DNA from: Terriglobales bacterium
GTDB lineage: Bacteria > Acidobacteriota > Terriglobia > Terriglobales > Acidobacteriaceae
DNA: 64,000 nucleotides
Assembly (NCBI GenBank): GCA_035561515.1
Contig: DATMXP010000046.1
Coordinates: 24,879-88,878, forward strand
Direction of reading: 5' to 3'
Positions 53,267 through 61,686 of the stretch are shown here, one piece after another. The first letter of the stretch is position 1. Each line of letters begins with the position of its first letter. The notes under the pieces are model-generated. The model ran no database searches, was not told where the DNA came from, and worked only from the letters and a program-made list of their open reading frames with translations. Both the position numbers and the translations under genes were made by a program.

Positions 53267-54103
53267 ATGTCGACCGCACCCACCTCTGCTGCACCGATCA
53301 CCGTTGTTCTGGAATCTCCTCTTCCGCCGGAAGTCCTCACCCATCTTTATGAAACGATGCTCAAGGCACGGCTGCTTGCAAAGCGCTTTCGCAATGCGCC
53401 GCACACTGCCGAAGCTGTTCTCGCCGGCACTCTCCAGAACACGGAGACCGATGACCTTCTCATCACCTCTCATTCTCATCCTGTTCTCGAGGTATTAAAA
53501 GGAGCCGACGTCGATTCTGTCGCACGCCCTGTGAGCGCAAGCAAATCTGCAAACAAATTAAAGATCGATCTCGTCCCCCCACCGCTCCGTGTCGCCGTCG
53601 CCGGCCCCGACTCGGCTCCCAGCGTCGCCGCCGGATCTGCCTTCGCCCTCAAGCGCTCGCAATCATCTGCCGTCGCCATCGCATTCCTCCCCGGAAAAGC
53701 CACCACCACCAAGGCATTCGAGCAGGCCGCGCGCTTTGCTGGTGAGCAACGGCTACCGGTAATTTTCGTCGCCGACTGGAGCCAATCACGAGCCTCCCGT
53801 TCGCATGAAGGAACGAATCTTTCCCATTGGCCCTGCCCGACAATTGCCGTTGACGCCCGCGACGTCATCGCCGTCTACCGCGTAATGAAAGAAGCCACGG
53901 GCGTCGCTCGCCGCGGACACGGTCCAACACTGGTCGACTGCGTCAACTTCCTCGCTCCCGGGAGGCGCGGCCGCGATGATCGCGATCCCATCGCCACCTT
54001 CCGCGGGTACCTCAAGCGCCACCATGCTTGGTCCGACGAATGGGCCGCAAAGCTCGAATCCGATCTGAAACTCATGGTTCGTGGAAGCAAGAGGCAGTCA
54101 TAG
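53267..54103 (+). CDS. Dehydrogenase E1-alpha-like protein with degenerate TPP site
   Basis: The 278-aa protein is homologous to the alpha subunit of 2-oxo acid dehydrogenases. The tail is well preserved: VDARDVIAVYRVMKEATGVARRGHGPTLVD and DPIATFRGYL. The thiamine-diphosphate motif GDGxxN is replaced by LPGKATTTKAF, and the following asparagine pair reads ADW. The front half is also short; typical alpha subunits are 320-370 aa. It is unlikely to be catalytically active as an E1. No E1-beta or E2 gene is adjacent. It may be a regulatory relic or a diverged protein, and the frame is intact with no internal stop. Confidence 0.8.
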   Translation: MSTAPTSAAPITVVLESPLPPEVLTHLYETMLKARLLAKRFRNAPHTAEAVLAGTLQNTETDDLLITSHSHPVLEVLKGADVDSVARPVSASKSANKLKIDLVPPPLRVAVAGPDSAPSVAAGSAFALKRSQSSAVAIAFLPGKATTTKAFEQAARFAGEQRLPVIFVADWSQSRASRSHEGTNLSHWPCPTIAVDARDVIAVYRVMKEATGVARRGHGPTLVDCVNFLAPGRRGRDDRDPIATFRGYLKRHHAWSDEWAAKLESDLKLMVRGSKRQS

Positions 54104-54137
54104 CAGCACCTCGCGCCACGTGCTAAACTTTCGCGCG

Positions 54138-54386
54138 ATGAGTGGGGAAAATCACGTCATTCTGTACTCCCGCAAGGGATGCCACCTCTGCGAGGTGGTC
54201 AAGGAATCTCTGCAAAAACTGTCTCGACGAACCGTTTTCAGGTTGCAGGAAGTCGATGTCGATTCTGCGCCGGACCTGCGCCGCCAGTTCACCGACGAAG
54301 TCCCCGTGGTCTTCATCAACGGCCGGAAGGCCTTTAAATACAGAATGGACGAGCAGGAGTTTCTCAAGAAGCTCAAGGCACGATGA
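54138..54386 (+). CDS. Glutaredoxin-like (DUF836) thioredoxin-fold protein
   Basis: The 82-aa protein is a small thioredoxin fold with the redox pair CHLC at about residues 15-18 (LYSRKGCHLCEVV) and the cis-Pro region VPVVFING. It resembles the DUF836 glutaredoxin-like family. It probably acts in disulfide exchange in the cytoplasm. Its stop overlaps the start of the acyl-CoA synthetase gene (ATGA at 54383-54386). ATG 54138 is preferred over the upstream frame start at 54081. Confidence 0.88.
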   Translation: MSGENHVILYSRKGCHLCEVVKESLQKLSRRTVFRLQEVDVDSAPDLRRQFTDEVPVVFINGRKAFKYRMDEQEFLKKLKAR

Positions 54387-55972
54387 TCCGCGACCGCTTT
54401 CTCGCCGATCCCGAGGGCATCTTCGTTCATGACGTAATCTTGTCTGCGTGTCGACGCTTTCCCAGCAAGACAGCAATCGTGGACACCTCTTGCCTCGAAG
54501 CCCCTCTTCGTATCACCTACGCCCAATACGCCGACCTCATCACTCGTCTCGCGCGCGGCTTTGTCGCAGCAGGAATCAGCCCCGGCGATGTTGTCGGCAT
54601 TTTTCTAGCTAATTCGTGGGAATTCGTGGCCGCGTACCACGCCTCGACTCTCGCGGGTGCGACACCCACCATGCTCAATCCGAGCTATCGTGAACGTGAG
54701 GTTCGTTACCAGCTCGAGAATTCAGGCGCTCGCATCCTCATCTCCGACGGCTCGCTCGTTCGCGGAATGAATCTCGGCGGACTTCCTGCACTGCAAGCCG
54801 TTTACACGACACGGACCGACGGCTGTATCGGCGATCTGCCCTTCAACCACCTGCTCAAACCTCAAACCGCGCCCCTTCCCAAACACGATCGGCATCCTAG
54901 GGAAGTCATCGCAGCGCTTCCTTATTCGAGTGGAACAACTGGCCTGCCCAAAGGCGTCATGCTCTCTCACCACAACCTCGTCTCGAACTGCTATCAGACA
55001 TATGGCCCCGGCGCATCCCCCTCAAATGAAGACCAGCGCGTACTCGTCTACCTTCCGCTCTACCACATCTATGGTTTGAACGTGCTGATGAACCCGTATC
55101 TCATGATTGGCGCGACGGTTGTTCTAATGCCGCGATTCATACCGGAGACCGCACTTCAACTCTGGGTTGACGAACGCATCACAACCTCGCCCAGTGTGCC
55201 GCCGGTTCTCAACGCGTATTGCCAGTTGGCAGAAAAAGGACTCTTCCCCCAAAACCACCAGGTCACGTGGATCAAGTCCGGCGCGGCGCCTCTTGCGCCC
55301 GAGTTGGCACGCCGTTTCACCGAACTCACCGGAATCAAAATTCGCCACGGCTACGGCATGACCGAAGCCTCTCCGGTGACGCATCTCGGATACACCGACC
55401 CTCCCGAGTGGTACCGGCCAGAATGGATAGGCCAACCCCTATACGCAACGGAATGCCGAGTCGTCGCCTTCGATGGTGACCATGAGCGCGACGCCGCCGT
55501 GAATGAGCCCGGCGAACTGGTCATGCGCGGCCCACAATTCATGCTCGGCTACTGGAATAACCCGCAGGCGACCGCCGATGTCATGCGTGATGGCTGGTAC
55601 TGGTCGGGCGATGTCGTAATTCGTGACGACCAGGGTTTCTACCGGGTCGTCGATCGCCGCAAGGAGATGATCAAGTACAAAGGATTCCCGGTCGCTCCTG
55701 CAGAAGTCGAGTCGGTCCTGATGGAGCATCCCGCGGTGCGTGATTGCGGAGTCGTCGGACGCCCCGATGCAGAAGCGGGCGAAGTCCCGTGCGCGTTCAT
55801 TGTCCTGCGCGACGATGTACTCGAATCCAACAGAACTCGAGACGAGATCGTCGCCTTTGTCGCTGAACGCGTTGCTCACTACAAGGTCCCGCACGACATC
55901 CGCTTCGTGCAGGCAATTCCTCGAAATCCATCAGGAAAGATTCTCAGGCGGGAGTTGCGCGCCGCTTCGTGA
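54383..55972 (+). CDS. AMP-forming acyl-CoA synthetase (4-coumarate-CoA ligase-like)
   Basis: The 529-aa enzyme belongs to the ANL superfamily. Motif A3 is YSSGTTGLPKGVMLSHHNL at about residues 185-205, A5 is HGYGMTEASP, A8 contains DRRKEMIKYKGF, and A10 contains NPSGKILRRELR with the catalytic Lys. It activates a carboxylic acid with ATP and loads it on CoA. The substrate may be an aromatic or a medium-chain acid. It overlaps the upstream glutaredoxin-like gene by four bases, so the two are cotranscribed. It ends two bases before the convergent DUF2007-like gene. Confidence 0.93.
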   Translation: MIRDRFLADPEGIFVHDVILSACRRFPSKTAIVDTSCLEAPLRITYAQYADLITRLARGFVAAGISPGDVVGIFLANSWEFVAAYHASTLAGATPTMLNPSYREREVRYQLENSGARILISDGSLVRGMNLGGLPALQAVYTTRTDGCIGDLPFNHLLKPQTAPLPKHDRHPREVIAALPYSSGTTGLPKGVMLSHHNLVSNCYQTYGPGASPSNEDQRVLVYLPLYHIYGLNVLMNPYLMIGATVVLMPRFIPETALQLWVDERITTSPSVPPVLNAYCQLAEKGLFPQNHQVTWIKSGAAPLAPELARRFTELTGIKIRHGYGMTEASPVTHLGYTDPPEWYRPEWIGQPLYATECRVVAFDGDHERDAAVNEPGELVMRGPQFMLGYWNNPQATADVMRDGWYWSGDVVIRDDQGFYRVVDRRKEMIKYKGFPVAPAEVESVLMEHPAVRDCGVVGRPDAEAGEVPCAFIVLRDDVLESNRTRDEIVAFVAERVAHYKVPHDIRFVQAIPRNPSGKILRRELRAAS

Positions 55973-55974
55973 CC

Positions 55975-56640
55975 TCATCGGTCGACGCCATCATCTTCCC
56001 ACTCATGCCCGCATGCATCGCACCGCCAGTGGAAGGTGGCATCAAGATCAGAATCCTTCGGCGACTCTTTCTCCAGTTGCTCAAAAATCACTGCGTCGGA
56101 ATTGCAACTCGGGCAGCGGATATCGACTTCCGGAATCGCCTCCGGATCGACTCGATCTTCGGCTGATTTCGGCATCTCGTGTTGAAGGATGTAGCCTGCG
56201 CGATGGCGATCGACGTAGCGGGTCTTAACCTCCACGCCTCGCGCGAAGTTGCGTTCTACCTCTTCGACCTTCTCCACGTTGTCTGGACCAAGATAGGAAG
56301 GTATGCCGGCATTGTTCAGCAACAATTTCGCGGCACGCGCCTCTTCCACACTCCACGCAACCAGGACGGGCGCTAATTCCAGATCGGCAGGGTCAAACGA
56401 CTCCGAATCCGACTCCTCTTCCGTTAACTCGTCGGAATCGTCGTAGAACTCTTCATCTTCCGGCGGAGCCTTCGCAAGTTCCACATCCAACCCCCTCGAC
56501 CGCAACGCTGACTTCAGAACTTCTTTCGCGGTGTCTGTCAGTTGATAAGCTTCGCCGGCAAGTTCTTCCAACTCGCCATCCGATAGGGTGGAATATCGTT
56601 CCTGGAGCTCACGCCATTCCGTCGCGGGATCAACGGCCAT
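55975..56640 (-). CDS. DUF2007-like protein with C-terminal zinc ribbon, paralogue B
   Basis: This protein of about 221 aa is a paralogue of the gene at 43566. It has an N-terminal helix (EWRELQERYSTLSDGELEELAGEAYQLT), a very acidic linker (SDELTEEESDSES), the DUF2007-like core (VLVAWSVEEARAAKLLLNNAGIPSYL) and a zinc ribbon (CPSCN and CDACG). ATG 56640 is chosen as the first family-like start; an upstream GTG at 56661 is possible. Function unknown. The two paralogues are not adjacent, and their neighbours differ. Confidence 0.82.
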   Translation of the reverse strand: MAVDPATEWRELQERYSTLSDGELEELAGEAYQLTDTAKEVLKSALRSRGLDVELAKAPPEDEEFYDDSDELTEEESDSESFDPADLELAPVLVAWSVEEARAAKLLLNNAGIPSYLGPDNVEKVEEVERNFARGVEVKTRYVDRHRAGYILQHEMPKSAEDRVDPEAIPEVDIRCPSCNSDAVIFEQLEKESPKDSDLDATFHWRCDACGHEWEDDGVDR

Positions 56641-56670
56641 AAGGGCGACATCATACCGCACGCGCTACGC

Positions 56671-56698
56671 AAATAAAAAACCGACCCACATGGGCCGG
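56671..56698 (-). terminator. Rho-independent terminator of the 56717-57118 gene
   Basis: On the minus strand CCGGCCCA and TGGGTCGG form an 8-bp stem with one G-T pair (56681-56698), followed by TTTTTTATTT (56671-56680). The terminator is 19 bases past the stop. Confidence 0.85.
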
Positions 56699-56716
56699 CT
56701 CTGGTCTCTCATGAAC

Positions 56717-57118
56717 CTACTTCTTTGCTGGCTCGCTGGACGACGTTTGTTTATTTTCGTAGATCGAGTACTGGCTCTGCGGCGGCTTCAGCTTGATCAC
56801 AATCTCCTGGTCCGGCGAGTTGATCTCGAAATCCTCTCCATACGTCTGCAGACCTCGCGCGATCACCTGGATCCGCAGCTTTCCATACGGTACGCCACCG
56901 TAGCTGGTCTTGCCGTCAGCATCGGTTTTCAGGTTCAAGCCGCCCTTGTCCTGTTTCCCTTCTTCATTCACAGTGTGAAGGACCACGCTCGCATTGCGCA
57001 CCGGACGCCCTGTCTCTTGCTTCAGTACTTTGATGGAAACATCGGAATAAGACTTTTGCTGCGCTCCTGACACCAGGGAAAACGCCAGCACCGCCGCGAT
57101 CATAAGCACGCGCTTCAT
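56717..57118 (-). CDS. Small secreted carboxypeptidase-regulatory-like (Ig-like) protein
   Basis: The 133-aa protein has a signal peptide (MIAAVLAFSLVSGAQQ) and one beta-sandwich domain of the carboxypeptidase regulatory-like type. The pattern is VLKQETGRPVRNASVVLHT, KTDADGKTSYGGVPYGKLRIQV and a C-terminal Gln/Ser/Lys-rich tail. Such domains usually act in adhesion or as binding modules. No enzymatic motif is seen. It is followed by a strong terminator and stands 56 bases downstream of the M48 peptidase gene. Confidence 0.85.
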   Translation of the reverse strand: MKRVLMIAAVLAFSLVSGAQQKSYSDVSIKVLKQETGRPVRNASVVLHTVNEEGKQDKGGLNLKTDADGKTSYGGVPYGKLRIQVIARGLQTYGEDFEINSPDQEIVIKLKPPQSQYSIYENKQTSSSEPAKK

Positions 57119-57174
57119 GCTTCTATTGTAAGCACCCGATCACGGTCGGTAAAGCAACCGGCCGAATGGGAGCC

Positions 57175-58272
57175 TTAGTGACGTCGCAATGTAGGCGGCC
57201 CATCCTCGGACGGCTTTGGCTCTGTTGCCGGAACGCGTCGCCGGAGTACCGGAGTAACCTTCCCCAGGTCGATCTTCCTCCGATCCATCAGTTCCGCCAG
57301 TCGCGCCCGAACCTGCTGGAACTCGCTCGTGTCGACAACATACTCATTTCGGTCCGGCAGATATTCGCCAATCATCTTCTGCGCCCGCTTGATCCGATCA
57401 TCCGTCATCGGATGTGTGGCAAAGGCCCTCGACAGAAAGTTCTTCTTCTGTTTATCCACCGCCTTCAATTTTTCGAAGAGCTTCACGAACTCCTGCGGAT
57501 CGTATCCCGTCGCGTATTCATACTGCATGCCCAGCATGTCGGCTTCCCGCTCCGCGTCCCGACTGAACTTCAGGAATCCCAGCGGAACCGCAATGCCCAT
57601 CACCTGCCGCGCCGCCATCACCGCCGGACCGCCCACGAAGACCAGCGGAATGGATATCAGGTCAAAGATCTGCGACCTCGTCTGGTTCTTCGTCGCGTGG
57701 CGTGCCGCGACATGCGCGATCTCGTGTGCCATTACTCCGGCCAGGCCCGCCTCATTGTCGGCCGCCATGATCAGGCCCGTATTCACATAGAAGTAGCCGC
57801 CCGGCAGCGCGAACGCGTTGACTTCGTCGTCGTCGATCACCTTGATCGTGAACGGCACCTGCGCGTCCGAATTGCGAACCAGTCTCTGCCCCAGGCGGTT
57901 GATGTACTCCGTGATCACCGGATCCTTCAGCAGCCTCACTGAGCTTTCAACTTCCGTCGCCAGTTGCTTTCCCAACGCTGCTTCTCGATCCAGTGAATAG
58001 AAGTCCAGCCCTTTGCCGACGTTCCTCCGCCCAATCATCGTCACGTCATATTTGGGATCGATCTTCCGGCGCGGCGCTGCCACCGACGGCAGCGCAATGC
58101 TCATCGGCAGCCGGCTCAACATCGCGATCGGTAGTTGGACGCCCATCCGCGTCGGCGTCAGATTCGCATCAGCACTAGCGCTGGTTTCAGACCCGTTGAG
58201 AATAAGGGGAGTAGCTATGACTGCGAGGAAAAGCAGGCGTCGTATTTCAGAACAGAGCCTAGAGACCCGCAT
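57175..58272 (-). CDS. M48-family zinc metallopeptidase
   Basis: The protein is about 365 aa. An N-terminal signal or anchor (RRLLFLAVIATPLILNG) is followed by a peptidase M48 domain of the BepA/LoiP/YfgC-like type. The zinc motif HEIAH is at about 183-187 and the third ligand lies in EREADMLG at about 241-248. It should act in the periplasm or at the inner membrane, in quality control of outer-membrane assembly. ATG 58272 starts the signal sequence; upstream frame to 58431 is likely not translated. It is divergent from groES, 314 bases apart, which hold the heat-shock promoter and CIRCE. Confidence 0.9.
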   Translation of the reverse strand: MRVSRLCSEIRRLLFLAVIATPLILNGSETSASADANLTPTRMGVQLPIAMLSRLPMSIALPSVAAPRRKIDPKYDVTMIGRRNVGKGLDFYSLDREAALGKQLATEVESSVRLLKDPVITEYINRLGQRLVRNSDAQVPFTIKVIDDDEVNAFALPGGYFYVNTGLIMAADNEAGLAGVMAHEIAHVAARHATKNQTRSQIFDLISIPLVFVGGPAVMAARQVMGIAVPLGFLKFSRDAEREADMLGMQYEYATGYDPQEFVKLFEKLKAVDKQKKNFLSRAFATHPMTDDRIKRAQKMIGEYLPDRNEYVVDTSEFQQVRARLAELMDRRKIDLGKVTPVLRRRVPATEPKPSEDGPPTLRRH

Positions 58273-58435
58273 CGACGGCACCGATGCCCGACGCTCACCC
58301 CAAGACCCGCGCCAGACCTGATGTTTAGAGGTCTCTCTGCGACGCCTCTGTTGCCTAAGTAGTAATGGCAGGCCCGCAGCTAGACAGCTCCCAACAGCCA
58401 CCCTGCTCCAACTTGAGTGCAAGTCACTCAACTGC

Positions 58436-58465
58436 TTGACAAACCGTGCTCCCGCTCCCTACAAT
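58436..58465 (+). promoter_or_regulatory. Sigma-70 promoter of groES-groEL
   Basis: TTGACA (58436-58441) and TACAAT (58460-58465) are 18 bases apart, close to the sigma-70 consensus. The CIRCE operator begins at the last base of the -10 hexamer. Confidence 0.85.
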
Positions 58466-58491
58466 TAGCACTCGTTGGAGATGAGTGCTAG
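58465..58491. promoter_or_regulatory. CIRCE operator (HrcA binding site)
   Basis: TTAGCACTC and GAGTGCTAG flank nine bases. The right arm differs from the consensus GAGTGCTAA only at its last base. It sits at the transcription start, the classical position for repression by HrcA of the groE operon. No hrcA gene is in this window. Confidence 0.93.
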
Positions 58492-58586
58492 CAGGCACTC
58501 TCCTCTCCCGCAGAGCTCGTATCTGCAACAAATCCCAAAGTTTTGATCGATAACGAATACCCAGCTACCGAAAGGAGTTTGTAAGA

Positions 58587-58913
58587 ATGGCTACGAAGCT
58601 TACTCCCCTCCATGACCGCATCGTGGTTCGCCGTATTGAGGAAGGCGAAACGACTCGCGGCGGAATCATCATCCCCGACAGCGCCAAAGACAAGCCGCAG
58701 GAAGGCGAAGTCATCAGCGTTGGCAAGGGCAAGTCCAACGAAGAAGGAAAGGTTTTCCCTCTCGACGTAAAAGCCGGCGACCGCATCCTGTTCGGCAAAT
58801 ATGCCGGCACCGACATCAAGATTGACGGCGAAGACTTCCTGATCATGCGTGAAGAAGAAGTCCTCGGCATCCTGGAAGGCGCTGCGAAACCGGCCGCCCA
58901 CTCCAAGAAGTAG
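58587..58913 (+). CDS. groES: Co-chaperonin GroES
   Basis: The 108-aa protein is a typical Hsp10. It has the LTPLHDRIVVRRIEEGE opening, the GGIIIPDSAKDKPQEGEV mobile loop region and VKAGDRILFGKYAG. It is about ten residues longer than usual, with an Ala/Pro/His/Lys tail (AAKPAAHSKK). It caps GroEL during ATP-dependent folding in the cytoplasm. AGGAG precedes the ATG, and CIRCE lies 96 bases upstream. It is the first gene of the groE operon. Confidence 0.97.
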   Translation: MATKLTPLHDRIVVRRIEEGETTRGGIIIPDSAKDKPQEGEVISVGKGKSNEEGKVFPLDVKAGDRILFGKYAGTDIKIDGEDFLIMREEEVLGILEGAAKPAAHSKK

Positions 58914-58946
58914 TTTTCTTCGCTCCGACGGACCTGATGGTTTGTC

Positions 58947-58967
58947 ATGCCGAGCGAAGCGAGGCAT
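58947..58967. repeat. REP-like palindromic element in the groES-groEL spacer
   Basis: ATGCC-GA-GC-GAA-GC-GA-GGCAT forms a hairpin between groES and groEL. A related element occurs at 60777-60799 (ATTCC-GA-GGC-GAA-GCC-GA-GGAAT). Compensating changes in both arms indicate that the secondary structure is conserved. Confidence 0.75.
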
Positions 58968-59024
58968 CTGCTTTTAGATTTTCGCGGCCGCTGTGCCGCA
59001 CCCAACTTGAAGGAGATTTGAGCT

Positions 59025-60692
59025 ATGGCAAAGCAAGTCGTTCACGGCGAGGAGTCTCGCCAGGCCATTCTGCGCGGCGTCAACATTCTCGCCGACGCGG
59101 TTAAAGTCACACTCGGCCCCAAGGGCCGCAACGTTGTTATCGAGAAGAAATTCGGTTCCCCCACCATCACCAAGGACGGCGTCACCGTCGCAAAGGAAAT
59201 CGAACTGAAGGACACCATGGAGAACATGGGCGCCCAGATGGTTCGCGAAGTTGCCAGCAAGACCAGCGACGTTGCCGGTGACGGCACCACCACCGCGACC
59301 GTTCTCGCGCAGTCCATCTACCGCGAAGGCGTGAAGACCGTTGCCGCCGGCGCGAACCCGATGGCCCTGAAGCGCGGCATCGAGAAGGCTGTCACCGCCA
59401 TCTGCGGCACCGTCGACAACGATGGCAACCGCACTCCCGGCGCGCTCGATAAGCTCTCCCAGAACGTTTCCGGCGACATGAAGAAGATCGCCGAAGTCGG
59501 CACCATCTCCGCCAACAACGACGCCACCATCGGCAAGATCATCGCCGAAGCCATGAAGAAGGTCGGCAAAGACGGCGTCATCACCGTGGAAGAATCCAAG
59601 ACGATGGAAACGCAGCTCGAAGTCGTCGAGGGCATGCAGTTCGACCGCGGATACCTCTCCCCTTACTTCGTCACCGATCCCGAGCGCATGGAAGCCGCAC
59701 TCGAGAACGCCTACATCCTCATCCACGAAAAGAAGATCAGCTCCATGAAGGACCTGCTTCCTCTCCTCGAGAACATCGCGAAGAGCGGCAAGCCGCTGGT
59801 CATCATCGCGGAAGACGTAGAAGGCGAAGCGCTCGCCACTCTCGTCGTCAACAAGCTGCGTGGCACGCTCCAGGTCGCGGCCGTGAAGGCTCCCGGCTTC
59901 GGCGATCGCCGCAAGGCCATGTTGCAGGACATCGCCATCCTCACCGGTGGCAAGGCCATCACCGAAGATCTCGGCATTAAGCTCGAGAACGTTCAGGTCA
60001 GCGACCTCGGTCAGGCCAAGCGCGTCACCATCGACAAGGACAACACCACCATCGTCGAAGGTAAGGGTAAGGGCGCCGAAATCGAAGGCCGCGTGAAGGA
60101 AATCCGCAGCCAGGTCGAGAAGACCACCAGCGACTATGACCGCGAGAAGCTCCAGGAACGTCTGGCGAAGCTCGTCGGCGGCGTTGCGGTGATCAAGGTC
60201 GGTGCCGCCACCGAGACCGAAATGAAGGAAAAGAAAGCCCGCGTGGAAGACGCGATGCACGCCACCCGTGCGGCTGTCGAGGAAGGTATCGTCCCCGGCG
60301 GCGGCGTGGCCCTGGTTCGCTGCGTCAGCGCGCTCGATTCGCTCAAGCTGAAGGACGACGAAGCGATCGGACTCCAGATCGTTCGCCGCGCCCTCGAAGA
60401 GCCTCTGCGCCAGATCGTCGGCAATGCCGGTGAAGAAGGCGCGGTCGTTGTGGGCCGCATCCGCGACTCCAAGGACACGAACTTCGGCTACAACGCCCAG
60501 ACCGGCGAATTCGAAGACCTGATCAAGGCCGGTGTCGTTGACCCGACCAAGGTCACCCGCACTGCCCTGCAGAATGCGGCTTCGATCGCCAGCTTGATGC
60601 TCACCACCGAAGCTCTCGTCTCCGAAATTCCGGAAGAGAAGAAGGCTCCGGCAATGCCGGGCGGCCACGGCGGCATGGGCGACATGTACTAA
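59025..60692 (+). CDS. groEL: Chaperonin GroEL
   Basis: The 555-aa protein is a normal GroEL with KVTLGPKGRNVVIEKKFG, VAGDGTTTATVLA (ATP site), the apical KISSMKDLLPLLE region and VEEGIVPGGGVAL. The C-terminus is GGHGGMGDMY, a short version of the usual GGM-rich tail, with a final Tyr. AAGGAG lies nine bases before the ATG. It forms the tetradecameric folding chamber and is coexpressed with GroES. GC-rich codon use gives a long open antisense frame (58974-60668), which is not a gene. Confidence 0.98.
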   Translation: MAKQVVHGEESRQAILRGVNILADAVKVTLGPKGRNVVIEKKFGSPTITKDGVTVAKEIELKDTMENMGAQMVREVASKTSDVAGDGTTTATVLAQSIYREGVKTVAAGANPMALKRGIEKAVTAICGTVDNDGNRTPGALDKLSQNVSGDMKKIAEVGTISANNDATIGKIIAEAMKKVGKDGVITVEESKTMETQLEVVEGMQFDRGYLSPYFVTDPERMEAALENAYILIHEKKISSMKDLLPLLENIAKSGKPLVIIAEDVEGEALATLVVNKLRGTLQVAAVKAPGFGDRRKAMLQDIAILTGGKAITEDLGIKLENVQVSDLGQAKRVTIDKDNTTIVEGKGKGAEIEGRVKEIRSQVEKTTSDYDREKLQERLAKLVGGVAVIKVGAATETEMKEKKARVEDAMHATRAAVEEGIVPGGGVALVRCVSALDSLKLKDDEAIGLQIVRRALEEPLRQIVGNAGEEGAVVVGRIRDSKDTNFGYNAQTGEFEDLIKAGVVDPTKVTRTALQNAASIASLMLTTEALVSEIPEEKKAPAMPGGHGGMGDMY

Positions 60693-60704
60693 ACGCTTTG
60701 AAAG

Positions 60705-60724
60705 GGTGCGGCTTTAGCCGCACC
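60705..60724 (+). terminator. First hairpin after groEL
   Basis: GGTGCGGC and GCCGCACC form an 8-bp stem with TTTA loop, starting 13 bases after the stop. No T-run follows, so it may act as an mRNA 3'-end stabiliser before the strong terminator at 60741. Confidence 0.5.
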
Positions 60725-60740
60725 GTTAGAGGCAACAAGA

Positions 60741-60770
60741 GCCCCGCTCGCGAGAGCGGGGCTTTTCCTT
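60741..60770 (+). terminator. Rho-independent terminator of groES-groEL
   Basis: GCCCCGCTC (60741-60749) pairs perfectly with GAGCGGGGC (60754-60762) around GCGA, and TTTTCCTT follows. This is a strong terminator 48 bases past the groEL stop. Confidence 0.93.
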
Positions 60771-60776
60771 TCTGTC

Positions 60777-60799
60777 ATTCCGAGGCGAAGCCGAGGAAT
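60777..60799. repeat. REP-like palindromic element after groEL
   Basis: ATTCC-GA-GGC-GAA-GCC-GA-GGAAT is the second member of the family at 58947-58967. Both share the GA-G(G)C-GAA-GC(C)-GA core. Confidence 0.75.
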
Positions 60800-60941
60800 C
60801 CCTATCCTTCCACAACTGCCCGTCCACACCCACTGCGCTAGCGCTGCTTTATTACTCAGGACGTCATATCCCTTTTTCTTTAACGGTCTCCGACCGAAGC
60901 AGTGGAGGCGAAAAGATAAATGGAATACCATCAGCGGTAAC

Positions 60942-61616
60942 ATGCTTCCAGAGTTCGAAGGAGACGTTCTACAGGCCGCCGACATTGCAGAGTCGGGTAG
61001 GTGGGCTGCCATAAACAAACGTCTTGAACAACAATGCGCAAATCCCGGCCCTGACAATGCTTGGTGGGTGCAGACACTCGGCGGTCTCCTCGCGCAAACT
61101 TTCGGAGAATATCTGGCACTGAAACGAGCCTATGCGGATACCAAGAGCGACCCTTCACTGCTCGCTTGGCGCGCACGTAATCTCCTAGAGCTTTCAGTGT
61201 GGTGTCTCTACTGCACTAAGAATAGAGACAATACTCGCCGACTGTATGAAGTCGGGCGAGACGTGATGGAACTGTTGAATGCCTTTACGAAATGGGGCAC
61301 TGCGACGACTAAAGACGCGGCATGGCTCGACATCTTCAAGGGAGCCAAACAGAATCTTTCCCGGAGTGCAGCAAAAGACGGAGTGACCTCTTTGGATGAT
61401 CCTTTTAAGGCTGTCAGGGAGGCTGCCGAAGAGTGTGGTTTGGGCGAGCACTTTCGGGTTGCCAACAAAATGCTATCGAAGTTTGCTCATCCGACCGCCA
61501 TGCAGATATTAGCCATTCCTGATGACCAACGAGTCGCGATGCAGAGGGATATGTTCTTTAGCTACGGCTGTCTGTATTTCACCGGCGCCTTCGAGCTACT
61601 AGACGCAAGTATCTAA
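60942..61616 (+). CDS. Hypothetical helical protein
   Basis: The 224-aa protein is rich in predicted helix, has no signal peptide and no membrane segment. It resembles the loose group of uncharacterised HEPN/DUF5677-like proteins in its helical layout and its ARNLLELSVWCLYCTKNRDNTRRLY segment. The assignment is not certain. ATG 60942 is the first start in frame. It stands alone between the groE terminator and a short membrane protein gene. Nothing in the neighbourhood points to a function. Confidence 0.72.
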   Translation: MLPEFEGDVLQAADIAESGRWAAINKRLEQQCANPGPDNAWWVQTLGGLLAQTFGEYLALKRAYADTKSDPSLLAWRARNLLELSVWCLYCTKNRDNTRRLYEVGRDVMELLNAFTKWGTATTKDAAWLDIFKGAKQNLSRSAAKDGVTSLDDPFKAVREAAEECGLGEHFRVANKMLSKFAHPTAMQILAIPDDQRVAMQRDMFFSYGCLYFTGAFELLDASI

Positions 61617-61686
61617 AGGATCTTGCTTTGGCGGGTGCCCCAACGTCATGGCACCTTCTCATCGCTGCGAGTGGGCACGCTCCGCG

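Noticed and set aside
53267..54103. Active pyruvate dehydrogenase E1-alpha subunit
   Set aside because: The thiamine-diphosphate motif is not conserved and the E1-beta partner is missing.
58974..60668. 564-aa open reading frame on the strand opposite groEL
   Set aside because: It is the mirror of a GC-rich, highly conserved gene and encodes Gly/Asp/Ala/Val-rich low-complexity sequence with no family resemblance.
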